Position numbers and translations under genes: made by a program | The notes under the pieces: model-generated | Databases searched by the model: none | Told to the model about the DNA's origin: nothing | The model's input: the letters and a program-made list of their open reading frames with translations, nothing else | Source of the DNA: Chitinophagaceae bacterium | Lineage (GTDB): Bacteria; Bacteroidota; Bacteroidia; Chitinophagales; Chitinophagaceae | NCBI GenBank assembly: GCA_947455215.1 | Contig: CANGNA010000005.1 | Coordinates: 33,392-97,391, forward strand | Direction: 5' to 3' | Length of the DNA: 64,000 nt | Part shown: piece after piece, positions 48,462 to 57,357 of the stretch | How the letters are laid out: each line of letters opens with the position of its first letter | How positions within the stretch are numbered: the stretch's first letter is position 1

Positions 48462-48854
48462 ATGAAAGTGATCTGTACCATTGGTCTATTGTTGTGTGTG
48501 CAACTGCTGCATGCGCAAACCACGCACACAGAAAAGGAGTACGCCCGTACCCCGTATTGGATAGACATGATCAAAGACACCTCTGTGAATTTCTTTGAGG
48601 CGGAGAAAGCTTATAAGATATACTTTCAGCACCATGTAAAACCAGAGGGTGAACAGGAAGACATTGGCGAACACGAAAAAAGAGCAAAGCATCCTTCTAA
48701 GCGCGAACAACGCGAGATGCAGAAGGAGAACCACATGCGCATGGACGTGAAGCGCTACGAGCATTGGCGCGATATGATGCGCCCCTATGTGCAGCCCGAC
48801 GGCCACATACTTACCCCGTCAGAGCGGATAAAGTTGCACAAAAGCATCAGGTAA
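48462..48854 (+). CDS. Secreted hypothetical protein, charged
   Basis: 130 aa from the ATG at 48462. Signal peptide MKVICTIGLLLCVQLLHAQ; the rest is highly charged and helical (HEKRAKHPSKREQREMQKEN), with many His and Lys. Not recognised. Confidence 0.6.
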   Translation: MKVICTIGLLLCVQLLHAQTTHTEKEYARTPYWIDMIKDTSVNFFEAEKAYKIYFQHHVKPEGEQEDIGEHEKRAKHPSKREQREMQKENHMRMDVKRYEHWRDMMRPYVQPDGHILTPSERIKLHKSIR

Positions 48855-48929
48855 ACGATCGGTCCGACATCTCATTTAATCAGTTCCCCCAACAGGGGTC
48901 TTCCAAAAAATACTCAGGTGAATAACATA

Positions 48930-51900
48930 ATGAATTTCCGCAGGGTACTCTTCGCAATAATGGCTGTTATGCCTTTCCTGGCGCAGGCACAGATAGGGAC
49001 ATGGACCAATACCGGCCCTATACAGTTCCCAGTAAATGTAAGCGGCCAGGTGCATGGTATGGGCCGTGTGAGCCAGTTGAAATTTCATATCAGCAACCCG
49101 GCAAAGATGTATGCTGTAAGTGCTTCCGGTGGCTTGTTCATCAGCAGCGATACCGGCAATACCTGGGCACCAACTTCGGGCTCTGAAGTGCTGCCAACAA
49201 CAGGGTGCTCCGCGGTATGCGTAGACTATACTAATGACAACATCATGTACTTGTCTACCGGCGACCAGAACTACTATAGCGACTGGTACGGCATCTATAA
49301 AACTACCGATGGTGGTGCTACCTGGAACCCTGCCAATACAGGCATTGGCAACCGTATGGCCGTAGAGATCATCATGGATCCGCAAAACCATAACACGCTT
49401 ATAGCAGCCACCAGCGATGGTATATGGAAGACCACCAATGGCGGCACCAGCTGGACACAGACGTTCATCGGTGGCACATTCAAAAGCCTGAAACAGCGCC
49501 CGGGCAGCAACAATGTGCTGTATGCGGCTACCAATAACAAGTTTTACCGCAGCACCAATATGGGCACCACCTGGACGAACATTACGGCAGGAGTGGTAGT
49601 ACCATCGGGCAATGAAGGCATACGCATAGCCGTTACCCCCGCCGATACCAATATAGTGGTACTGGGCACTACCGATGGTTACGGACAGATATTGAAGAGC
49701 ACTAATGGCGGCACCAGCTTTACCAATATATACACCAGCACAACACAGTGTATTGTTTGCTACGATTCCAATATCACATCGGGCTCCCAGGGATACTACA
49801 ATTTCAACCTGACCATCAACCCGGCCAATGCCAATGAACTGTTGCTGGTATCGCACTGTGTATGGCGCTCTACCGATGGTGGACAGACATGGAGCTGGCG
49901 CACACAATGGTGGGACCAGGTGCACACAGATATGCACGATATAGAGTTCTACCCTTACGACCTGAATATGCGCTTCAATGCCAATGATGGCGGGGTATGG
50001 CTGAGCCGCGATACACTGGCTACTTACTGGACAACACGAAGTAACGGCCTGGCCGCAACAGAGATGTACCACGGCGCACAAAGCCCTGTGGTGCGTGACC
50101 TGATAAGTGCAGGCACGCAGGATAATGGCGAACTATATTATGATGGCATATGGAAGTGTAACCGTGGCGGCGATTGGGGTGCACGTTGCGGTATCAGCTA
50201 CCGACCCGACAATGCTGTTTACTATGATGGAGGCAGCCGCAGGCAACTGATACCGCTGGGCGGCGACCAGTCTTACAATGCGCCATTCACTACCACACCG
50301 GAGTTTCATATAGAGTTTAACAGGAAGATGCAGAACCTGGCGTTTATAGGTACAGACAGCATCTGGCGCAGTACCAACCTGGACGCAGGTAGCCCGGCAT
50401 GGACGCTTCTATTCCAGAATGGTGAGAACATAATGGGGCTGGCCTCCTGCATGGCCGACAGCAATATACTGTATGCCGTAACAGACGGCGACCATGTAAT
50501 GCGCAGTGATAATGCGCTGGCAGCTACGCCGACATTTACCACACTTAGCGCACCATCGAGCACATGGGTAAATGTGAGCATTGCCACCAATAAATACAAC
50601 TCCAACATTGTCTATCTAACCTGCGGCCAGACCGTCTACCGCTCTGCCAATAAGGGTGTAAGCTGGACCAATATAACCGGCGCACTACCCGCGCTGAACA
50701 TAAAGAAGGTGATATGCGACGAATACAATACCAACGAGCGCCTGTTTGTATGCCTGGGCAACTATGTATACTGGAAAGACAATACCCATCCCTGGACACT
50801 GACCACCGGCCTGCCAACGGTAATGAGCATCACCGACATGATGATCTATAACGACAGCAGCTCGGCAAGTATACTACGACTGAGCACTTATGGCCGTGGC
50901 GCATGGGAACTGAACATCAACAACAATATGCCACCTACAGGTGTGTTTGCAGCTAATAAACAGGTCATCTGCACACCGGACACTGTGCGTTTCCACAAAA
51001 CGTTGTTTGGCAGTTATACATCGTTCCAATGGCTGTTCCCCGGCGGCACACCGGCTACTTCTACAGCTGATAGCCCTGTTGTTATCTACAATGCACCGGG
51101 CAGTTACGATGTATCGCTTATTGTTACAGGGGCCGGCGGCAGCGATACGGTAACCATACCCGGCTACATACATGCATCCAATGGCAGCAGCGCCTCTATA
51201 GCCGAAGGATTTGAGGGCACTGCCTTTCCTCCGGTAGGCTGGAGCCAGCAATCGGCGAGCGGCACCATGTGGACGCAAACCGGCACTGCGGGCGGCTTTG
51301 GCACCAGCACGCACAGCATTTTGTTCGACAACTTCAATAACAGCACCAATGGAGCGAAGGACAGGATACTATTGCCCAAAACCAACCTGAGCTTTGCTAC
51401 CAGCGCCTACATGACATTTGATGTGGCCTATGCTTACTACCCCGGCTACAGGGACTCTTTGCTGGTAGAAGTATCTACAGACTGCGGCAGGAATTTCTCT
51501 ACTGTTTATGCAAAAGATACTGATTGGTTAGCAACAGCACCAAACAATACATCGGCCTTTACACCGGCAGCTACCGAATGGCGTAATGATACGGTGTGGC
51601 TTACCCCATACCTGGGTGACAGGATACAGATAGCCATCACCAATGTAGGCCACTACGGGCAGCTGATCTATGTAGACAATGTGAACCTGCATATTGTAGC
51701 GCCACCTGATGCTGTAAACGGTGTTACCAGGGTGGATAACAGCCTGGAGGTATACCCTAACCCAACCAATGGCATGGTAACCATAAAGGCCGGCAATATG
51801 ATAGATGGCAAGGTGTACATTACCTGCTACAATACGCTGGGTAGCATAGTAGCCCAGCAGCAAGAGCAAGCCGCCAATGGATCTATACAAACCACCCTCG

Positions 51901-51989
51901 ATATGTCGGCGCTGCCACGTGGTATATACGAGGTGCGGGTGCAGCAGCAAGGCAGCGCTGCCAATGTGAAAAAGATACTGGTGCAGTAA
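48930..51989 (+). CDS. T9SS cargo with BNR/sialidase-like repeats, PKD and adhesin domains
   Basis: 1019 aa from the ATG at 48930, which opens a signal peptide ending LAQAQ. An upstream GTG at 48918 is possible. The first 660 residues form a beta-propeller of the VPS10/sortilin or BNR type with Asp-box-like motifs (FISSDTGNTW, YKTTDGGATW, WKTTNGGTSW, YRSTNMGTTW, LKSTNGGTSF, WRSTDGGQTW, YRSANKGVSW). A PKD domain (about 665-745) and an adhesin/MAM-like domain with FEGTAFPPVGW (about 755-925) follow. The end VYPNPTNGMVTIKAGN to KKILVQ is a T9SS sorting tail. Likely secreted glycan-binding or degrading protein. Confidence 0.88.
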   Translation: MNFRRVLFAIMAVMPFLAQAQIGTWTNTGPIQFPVNVSGQVHGMGRVSQLKFHISNPAKMYAVSASGGLFISSDTGNTWAPTSGSEVLPTTGCSAVCVDYTNDNIMYLSTGDQNYYSDWYGIYKTTDGGATWNPANTGIGNRMAVEIIMDPQNHNTLIAATSDGIWKTTNGGTSWTQTFIGGTFKSLKQRPGSNNVLYAATNNKFYRSTNMGTTWTNITAGVVVPSGNEGIRIAVTPADTNIVVLGTTDGYGQILKSTNGGTSFTNIYTSTTQCIVCYDSNITSGSQGYYNFNLTINPANANELLLVSHCVWRSTDGGQTWSWRTQWWDQVHTDMHDIEFYPYDLNMRFNANDGGVWLSRDTLATYWTTRSNGLAATEMYHGAQSPVVRDLISAGTQDNGELYYDGIWKCNRGGDWGARCGISYRPDNAVYYDGGSRRQLIPLGGDQSYNAPFTTTPEFHIEFNRKMQNLAFIGTDSIWRSTNLDAGSPAWTLLFQNGENIMGLASCMADSNILYAVTDGDHVMRSDNALAATPTFTTLSAPSSTWVNVSIATNKYNSNIVYLTCGQTVYRSANKGVSWTNITGALPALNIKKVICDEYNTNERLFVCLGNYVYWKDNTHPWTLTTGLPTVMSITDMMIYNDSSSASILRLSTYGRGAWELNINNNMPPTGVFAANKQVICTPDTVRFHKTLFGSYTSFQWLFPGGTPATSTADSPVVIYNAPGSYDVSLIVTGAGGSDTVTIPGYIHASNGSSASIAEGFEGTAFPPVGWSQQSASGTMWTQTGTAGGFGTSTHSILFDNFNNSTNGAKDRILLPKTNLSFATSAYMTFDVAYAYYPGYRDSLLVEVSTDCGRNFSTVYAKDTDWLATAPNNTSAFTPAATEWRNDTVWLTPYLGDRIQIAITNVGHYGQLIYVDNVNLHIVAPPDAVNGVTRVDNSLEVYPNPTNGMVTIKAGNMIDGKVYITCYNTLGSIVAQQQEQAANGSIQTTLDMSALPRGIYEVRVQQQGSAANVKKILVQ

Positions 51990-52000
51990 TGGCGATAGCG

Positions 52001-52008
52001 TAAATTTG
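52001..52008 (+). promoter_or_regulatory. -7 element directly before the DUF721 start
   Basis: TAAATTTG ends 4 bases before the ATG at 52013; leaderless start possible, as at 47549. Confidence 0.45.
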
Positions 52009-52012
52009 CAAC

Positions 52013-52294
52013 ATGGGTACGTACAGCGCGGGAGAAGCACTCAAGCATTTACTGGAGAAGAGTCAGTGGAAGTCGAAGATAAACGAACTACGCCTGCGCA
52101 ATGAATGGGAGACCATTGTTGGTAAGACCATTGCCAGGTATACCCGCAACATAGACATCACCCAAAAGATACTGACCATATACACCGATGTGGGGCCTCT
52201 GAAGCAGGAACTGCAATTGGGCAAAGATCAGCTGAAGCAACGCATCAATGAGTATTTTGAGGACAGGGTTGTGGAGGAAATAAAGATCTCATAA
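52013..52294 (+). CDS. DUF721/DciA-like protein
   Basis: 93 aa. NEWETIVGKTIARYT and LTIYTDVGPLKQELQLGKDQLKQRINEYF match the DUF721 family, whose DciA members load the replicative helicase DnaB in bacteria without DnaC. Length fits. It may serve in replication initiation; assignment to DciA proper needs a domain search. Start 23 bases after the BNR protein stop. Confidence 0.78.
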   Translation: MGTYSAGEALKHLLEKSQWKSKINELRLRNEWETIVGKTIARYTRNIDITQKILTIYTDVGPLKQELQLGKDQLKQRINEYFEDRVVEEIKIS

Positions 52295-52349
52295 TGGTTT
52301 AATTGCTGAATGACTCAATTACTCAATGCAGGTAAAGAGTTCATTTCCG

Positions 52350-52364
52350 AAAACGAATACGTCC
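52350..52364 (+). repeat. Copy of the AAAACGAATACGTCC motif
   Basis: Exact 15-base match to the motif at 55932, 56021, 56961 and, reversed, 29802. Confidence 0.8.
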
Positions 52365-52412
52365 CGTGGCCATTGGTCAGAAGACACAACGGCGGCGTTT
52401 AAAGATAAGTTG

Positions 52413-52453
52413 TAAACTGATATGGCACACTTTGGAAGTGTGCCATATCAGTT
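52413..52453. terminator. Strong bidirectional terminator before tyrS
   Basis: A 19-bp perfect stem (52413-52431 with 52435-52453) around a 3-base loop, with T-rich ends on both sides. It ends the plus-strand DUF721 unit and the minus-strand tyrS. Confidence 0.93.
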
Positions 52454-52470
52454 TTATGATTTGAATATTC

Positions 52471-53745
52471 TTACTCGAAGATGGCAAGTGTGTAGTCTTT
52501 CTTGCCTTTTAATACCAGCAGGTATTTGCCATTGAGCAGGTGCTCTTCTTTGATGCTGAAGTCGGGCGATACTTTTTCTTTGTTGATAGCAATGCCATTG
52601 CCCTGTAACAGTTTCTTAGCCTCGCCACGCGATGGCAGTATACCATTATCAGCAAGGAATGATATAATGTCCAGGCCGTTGGCCAGCGCTTGTTTGGAGA
52701 GCGTTACGTGGTTGAGGCCCGCCATACCGTCGAGTATCTGCCTGTCGCTGAGGGTGCGCAAGGCTTCTACAGTAGCTTTGCCAAATAATATCTGCGATGT
52801 ATTCTTTGCGGCTTCCAGATCTTCTGCACTATGCACAAGCGTAGTTATCTCCTCGGCCAGGGCTTTCTGCGCCAGGCGCATACCGGGATCTTTACGATGC
52901 TCTTCTATCACTGCCTTCAGCTCTTCTACCGGCCTGAATGAATAGATGAGCAGCATTTTTTCTGCATCTGCATCGGGCAGGTTGAGCCAGAACTGGTAGA
53001 ACTGGTATGGCGACGTACGTTCAGGATCGAGCCAGATATTTCCACCTTCCGACTTACCGAATTTAGAACCGTCGCTCTTGGTGATGAGTGGGCTTACCAA
53101 TGCAAAAGCATCACTACCACCCTTTTTACGCACCAGCTCTGTGCCGGTAACAATGTTACCCCACTGGTCCGATCCGCCCATTTGCAACTTCACGTTATGG
53201 TTCTTATTCAGATGGTAAAAGTCGTAACCCTGTATGAGCTGGTAGGTAAACTCCGTGAAGGACATGCCATGTTCCAGCCTTTTTTGCACGGAATCTTTTG
53301 CCAGCATATAATTGACCGTAATGCTTTTACCCACATCGCGAACAAAGTTGAGGAACGAAAAACCTTTGAACCAATCGTAGTTATTGACCATTACCGCAGC
53401 ATTGGGTGCACTACTGTTAAAATCTATGAATTTTTCCAGCTGACGGCGTATACCCGCACAATTTTTTTCAATAGTCGCCTCATCAAGCAGGTTGCGCTCT
53501 GCCGATTTGCCGGTAGGGTCGCCTATCATACCGGTAGCACCACCTATAAGTGCATATGGCTTATGGCCGGCGCGCTGCAGGCGCATCAACAGGGTTATCT
53601 GCAGCATGCTGCCTATGTGCAGGCTATCGGCAGTAGGGTCGAAGCCTATATAGCCCGAGGTCATTTCCTTGTTCAATTGTTCTTCGGTGCCCGGCATTAT
53701 GTCGTGCAGCAGTCCACGTTCCCTCAGGTCAGCTATTAAGTTCAT
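52471..53745 (-). CDS. tyrS: Tyrosyl-tRNA synthetase
   Basis: 424 aa. HIGH-like motif DSLHIGSML, MGGSDQWGNIVTGTELVRK for tyrosine, KMSKS-like KFGKSEGG, and a C-terminal S4 RNA-binding domain (about 350-424). Class I synthetase, normal length, dimeric. It joins tyrosine to tRNA-Tyr. Shares a strong bidirectional terminator with the gene on the other strand. Confidence 0.95.
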   Translation of the reverse strand: MNLIADLRERGLLHDIMPGTEEQLNKEMTSGYIGFDPTADSLHIGSMLQITLLMRLQRAGHKPYALIGGATGMIGDPTGKSAERNLLDEATIEKNCAGIRRQLEKFIDFNSSAPNAAVMVNNYDWFKGFSFLNFVRDVGKSITVNYMLAKDSVQKRLEHGMSFTEFTYQLIQGYDFYHLNKNHNVKLQMGGSDQWGNIVTGTELVRKKGGSDAFALVSPLITKSDGSKFGKSEGGNIWLDPERTSPYQFYQFWLNLPDADAEKMLLIYSFRPVEELKAVIEEHRKDPGMRLAQKALAEEITTLVHSAEDLEAAKNTSQILFGKATVEALRTLSDRQILDGMAGLNHVTLSKQALANGLDIISFLADNGILPSRGEAKKLLQGNGIAINKEKVSPDFSIKEEHLLNGKYLLVLKGKKDYTLAIFE

Positions 53746-53920
53746 TGTATATGCGATTGTAATTGAGCGTGCAAAAATAGTATACTTATGGGGTAATGAT
53801 AAGCAATTGTTTATATAAAGGCAGGCGACAATGGGCTGAATGTTAAATTTTGGTTTTGTAATTATGTGTATAATTCCGAAATTTGTTTCTATCTTTCGGG
53901 TGCCTTTTTAAAACAGATCA

Positions 53921-54787
53921 ATGTTGAAACGATTTATACTCTCGCTTTTCTTAATGCTGCCGTTCTGCGTTAATGCGCAACAGCAATCGCATCACGAGAT
54001 AGGTATCACAGTGGGCGTATCCAACTACTACGGTGATCTTCAGCCCAAGATGTTCACTACCAACGGACTTCACCCGATGGGCGGCATCATCTATAAGTAC
54101 TTCATGAATCCGCATTTCGGATTGAGGTTTGGCGCTAATTATACCAGCCTTTCTGCCGCCGACAGCGAAAGCAACATAGCAGTGAACAGGGCCAGGAACC
54201 TGAGCTTTGCCACTCACCTGTTTGAAATGCACGGTGCGCTGGAAATAAATATGCTGCCGATAGAAGTATTGCAGATGAAAGTAACACCTTATGTGTTTGG
54301 CGGCATCTCTGCTTTTTACTTCAACCCGTTTGCTGAAGATGATAATGGCAATAAAGTATTTTTAAGGCCCCTGAGCACAGAAGGCGAAGGCTTACCTATA
54401 TACCCGGATAGGAAACCATACAGCAACATCAACATGGCGTTCCCTTTTGGTGGTGGTATGAAGTTCTTTGTAGGTAAGACGCTGATGTTTACTATGGAAA
54501 TGGGCTTCAGGTATACCAACACAGACTACCTGGATGATGTGAGCAAATCTTATGTAGATCTTGATTCGCTGGCTGCTTATAAAGGCGCCCTGGCACGTAG
54601 CATGGCCTACCGTGGCGACAAGCTGGTGACATGGGACAGGAACAATCCATACTATGGTTACCAGAGGGGTGATAGCAAGGCGAATGACTGGTTCTGGTAT
54701 GGCAATATATCTGTAGCCATTTACTTCCGTGCTTTTGGCAATACCAGGGAATATATGAAGACACGCTGCCCCGGTCTCTTCCGTTAA
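53921..54787 (+). CDS. PorG-like / DUF6089 outer-membrane beta-barrel
   Basis: 288 aa. Signal peptide ending NAQQQ, then HEIGITVGVSNYYGDLQP, the signature of DUF6089, whose members include PorG of the T9SS. Aromatic-ended strands continue to the end (ISVAIYFRAFG). PorG-family proteins are in the outer membrane and take part in gliding motility and T9SS function in Flavobacterium and Porphyromonas. Three T9SS cargos are in this window. The assignment as PorG itself is likely but not proven. Confidence 0.75.
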   Translation: MLKRFILSLFLMLPFCVNAQQQSHHEIGITVGVSNYYGDLQPKMFTTNGLHPMGGIIYKYFMNPHFGLRFGANYTSLSAADSESNIAVNRARNLSFATHLFEMHGALEINMLPIEVLQMKVTPYVFGGISAFYFNPFAEDDNGNKVFLRPLSTEGEGLPIYPDRKPYSNINMAFPFGGGMKFFVGKTLMFTMEMGFRYTNTDYLDDVSKSYVDLDSLAAYKGALARSMAYRGDKLVTWDRNNPYYGYQRGDSKANDWFWYGNISVAIYFRAFGNTREYMKTRCPGLFR

Positions 54788-54806
54788 TTAAATCAATTGT
54801 TATAGT

Positions 54807-54842
54807 AAAGCGCTGAAATATCCGAGGATGTTTCAGCGCTTT
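54807..54842 (+). terminator. Terminator after the PorG-like gene
   Basis: AAAGCGCTGAAA / TTTCAGCGCTTT, 12-bp stem, 12-base loop, followed by TGTTTTG. Confidence 0.85.
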
Positions 54843-55145
54843 TGTTTTGTGTTATACTTGTTGTTGTGTACCTACGGCACACTGCAGTTTTAAATCTCCC
54901 AGATGTGATCGAAAGATCTGGGACATGTAAGATATCTTTCGCTCTTTCAGAGCTCGCTCGGTTGTTTTCTATCCCCCGGGACTACCGTCCCGGGCTATTA
55001 TGTTTCGGTCTTTCAGACCTATCAGTAGAGCTGTTTTGGCTTTTTCAGGGCTTTATACTATCACGTAATAGCCCGGGACTACCGTCCCGGGCTATTATCT
55101 CTCGGTCTTTCAGACCGATCAGCCTCATAGCCCAAATTGCCTTTA
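54843..55145. repeat. Gene-free stretch with three two-hairpin repeat units
   Basis: Palindromes with core CCCGGG at 54975-55000 and 55066-55097 (the second has 12-bp arms TAATAGCCCGGG). They alternate with small hairpins that have a TTTCA loop: GCTC/GAGC at 54941-54953, GGTC/GACC at 55007-55019, TCGGTC/GACCGA at 55102-55118. No coding potential seen. Confidence 0.8.
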
Positions 55146-55388
55146 CTATTTCATTAACGGCTTTGTGCCGGGTGTGCGGGTACTGTCGGGGTTTACTCCT
55201 TTGGGCTGCACGTTACGGGGCAATGGTGTAACATGTGCGGGTGTATCGCCGGTGCTGCGGCGTGGCTGCTGACGCCATGCGGCAGAGTCCTGGCCGGTTA
55301 TATTTTTTCTTTGCTGTTGCCTGTTGGTTTGTGCGCCTGCTGTGCTTATAGCCAGTGCAGCAATGGCCGCTATTATCATCGTTTTCAT
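55146..55388 (-). CDS. Small secreted basic protein
   Basis: 80 aa, MKTMIIAAIAALAISTAGAQ signal peptide, then a polar chain rich in Arg, Gln, Thr and Pro (QQRKNITGQDSAAWRQQPRR) that looks disordered. Start ATG at 55388. It sits at the edge of the repeat cluster. Function unknown. Confidence 0.6.
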   Translation of the reverse strand: MKTMIIAAIAALAISTAGAQTNRQQQRKNITGQDSAAWRQQPRRSTGDTPAHVTPLPRNVQPKGVNPDSTRTPGTKPLMK

Positions 55389-55700
55389 AAGTTCTTGCTT
55401 TTTCTAAAGTACCTGAAGAAATGATGCCGCAACCTGCATGTAGTTATTGGTCAGCAAGTTGGCAAAACTATGGCGAGCATTGAAACGACGAAGTGTGGCG
55501 CATGTTCTACAAGCCCGGGTGGATGGCATTGTTTTGTTATTCAACCCCCTCAGACTTTCCTGCCAATGTCAGCCCGTGTCCGTGTCGCACTTCGGCAGGC
55601 TGCCAATGACACATTGTGTATATCCTTGACTTTCGCTATTATAGAACGAATTCGTCGATGCGAGACTGCTTCGTTCCTCGCAGAGACAGCCCCTGCTTAC

Positions 55701-55749
55701 TTAAACCCCGGCCCTCGTCGGCCAAGCCGAGACATGGTAAAGGGAGGTG
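55701..55749 (+). repeat. 49-base dispersed repeat, copy A
   Basis: Starts TTAAACCCCGGCCCTCGTCG and ends AAAGGGAGGTG. The second copy is at 62298-62346, same orientation and length, with only a few differences. Confidence 0.85.
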
Positions 55750-55931
55750 ATATTAGCGATTCATTTGCTTGGAGATTGCTTCGGTCCTAGCAGAGACCCC
55801 GTGTCATTTGCAAAGTTCTTGAGCGCAGCTTATTGTTTAGTCAGGGTGACACTATGGGATGTTTGTCGTCATTTGAGGATGATCACGGGTTTACCCAATA
55901 CCCACTCGCGCAGACCCGTTCTTTTTACTAC

Positions 55932-56005
55932 AAAACGAATACGTCCGCTTAAACCCCGGGGTTAAAACCCCAGGCTATTATAGCCCGTCCCTACAGGACG
56001 GAACG
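55932..56005 (+). repeat. 74-base direct repeat, copy 1
   Basis: AAAACGAATACGTCC, then a CCCC..GGGG hairpin, then CCGTCC / GGACGG (55985-56001) with loop CTACA, ending GGAACG. Copy 2 is at 56961-57034. Confidence 0.88.
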
Positions 56006-56129
56006 TGAGGTTGCTGCTTCAAAACGAATACGTCCGGACGCGAGATGGCGTTCCCGAAAGCGTTCGGTACAGGCCGTTTCTCACTATCACCGGCGCAGGT
56101 GGGGTTAATGTCATTGGAGCATGATCGTG

Positions 56130-56627
56130 TTAAGCGGCCATCCGCTCGTTGAGGAATGCTGCGACCTGGCGGCTGACCTCTTCCATGTTGACGATGTGAT
56201 GGAAATTATACTGGTCTGTAATGAACAGCCGCTGCTTTACCGGCTTATAGTACTGGAACAGGTTGTAGATGAACCAGCGGAGGTTGACATCTTTTCCCTC
56301 TATGGGTACTATTGCATCAGCAGTGGCCGTGGCGTGTTCCCTGAGCAAGTGTGTATACCTGTTGAACGTGGCGGGACCGTAGGGCGGCGGGTCGCTTTTG
56401 GGCGCAGGCATAGCGGCAGGGTCGTTGGCTTCGTCGGCGGCTTCCTTCAGCAGTTTATCGCGCATTTTGCGCATCTTATCCATACTGTTGATCAGGCGTG
56501 ACTGAGCGTTGAGTTCCTCGACCGACGGGATGCCATTGTTCTCTGTACGCGAAAGTATTTGTTGCTGTACGGCGATGAGTTGCAGGCAAAGGTTGCAGAT
56601 GATGGTCTCGATGTTTTTGATCTCCAT
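56130..56627 (-). CDS. Hypothetical protein embedded in the repeat cluster
   Basis: 165 aa from the ATG at 56627, MEIKNIETIICNLCLQLI; a longer frame upstream exists but looks non-coding. Helical N-terminus, Ala/Pro-rich middle (AAMPAPKSDPPPYGPAT), then an aromatic segment (RWFIYNLFQYYKP). No signal peptide. Not recognised. It lies between two gene-free repeat blocks. Confidence 0.6.
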   Translation of the reverse strand: MEIKNIETIICNLCLQLIAVQQQILSRTENNGIPSVEELNAQSRLINSMDKMRKMRDKLLKEAADEANDPAAMPAPKSDPPPYGPATFNRYTHLLREHATATADAIVPIEGKDVNLRWFIYNLFQYYKPVKQRLFITDQYNFHHIVNMEEVSRQVAAFLNERMAA

Positions 56628-57309
56628 GGTGATTAGTTTTACTGTTTTCGGACACAAAGATGAGTCGCCAAGTATTACAAACAAAATAAACATATCCACC
56701 AAAACAGGGGTATTGATCGGCTGAAAGACTTGCCAGCAGCGGGTTTGAGGCAGGTGAAATTCTGTGTGTATCTTTTTTTGTTTGATGTGATGGTCTGAAT
56801 CAGTATGGTCAGTATTTATAGTATTGACAGCATTTTTTCGGCAGTTTCCACGGGCGTTACAAACGCCGTGCCGGTGGATCCGCGTTCCGGGAAATGGTAT
56901 TAGCGCTTCATTTGCTCGCGAGATTGCTTCGTTCCTCGCAAAGACCTATGTTTAACGACCAAAACGAATACGTCCGCTTAAGCCCCGGGGTTGAAACCCC
57001 GGGCTATAATAGCCCGTCCTTACAGGACGGAACGCGCCTGGGTCCGCTCCTAGAAGGATATTCGTAGGCTTATGAGCGCTGCCCTGAACTTGCGCGATGA
57101 ATTATTCGACGGGCGTTACAAACGCCGTGCCGGTGGATCCGCGTTACAAACGCGGACGAGAGAGGTGCTCATATGTCTTTCGCTCTTTCAGAGCTTGATC
57201 ATTACTTAAATTATTTCCCGGGACTATCATCCCGGGCTATTGTCTTCTGCTCTTTCAGAGCAGTACAAGCTTCATTTCTATGTAAAAGTAAATGTACTAT
57301 CCAAAAAAG
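56628..57309. repeat. Gene-free region with hairpin repeats
   Basis: About 680 bases with no credible gene. It holds a 36-base repeat twice (56851-56886 and 57110-57145), the second 74-base repeat, a CCCGGG palindrome (57217-57241), TTTCA-loop hairpins (57182-57194 GCTC/GAGC; 57247-57263 CTGCTC/GAGCAG) and the hairpins GGCGTT ACA AACGCC (56853-56867) and CCGCGTT ACA AACGCGG (57139-57155). Confidence 0.8.
56961..57034 (+). repeat. 74-base direct repeat, copy 2
   Basis: Same layout as 55932-56005. The hairpin CCGTCC TTACA GGACGG is at 57014-57030; the loop differs from copy 1 (CTACA) while the stem is the same. Confidence 0.88.
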
Positions 57310-57337
57310 GAAAGCTCACAGTCGCCTGTGAGCTTTC
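57310..57337 (-). terminator. Citrate synthase terminator
   Basis: GAAAGCTCACA / TGTGAGCTTTC, 11-bp stem, 6-base loop, followed on the minus strand by CCTTTTTTGG. Confidence 0.92.
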
Positions 57338-57357
57338 GGTATTGTTGTTGTAGTTGT

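Larger units (their letters stand above)
55389..56129. repeat. 741-base gene-free region with dispersed repeats
   Basis: No credible gene seen. It holds the AAAACGAATACGTCC motif twice (55932-55946, 56021-56035), a 49-base repeat (55701-55749), the first copy of a 74-base repeat (55932-56005), and degenerate copies of a segment with GAGATTGCTTCG(T/G)TCCT(C/A)GC (near 55660 and 55775, like 56920). Confidence 0.75.

Noticed and set aside
48876..50081. 401-aa minus-strand frame opposite the BNR protein
   Set aside because: Opposite strand shows clear BNR motifs and a signal peptide; this frame is Cys/His/Tyr-rich and has no motif.
54843..57309. Remnant of an insertion sequence with transposase
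   Set aside because: No transposase-like frame, no terminal repeat pair with target duplication; hairpins are short and many.
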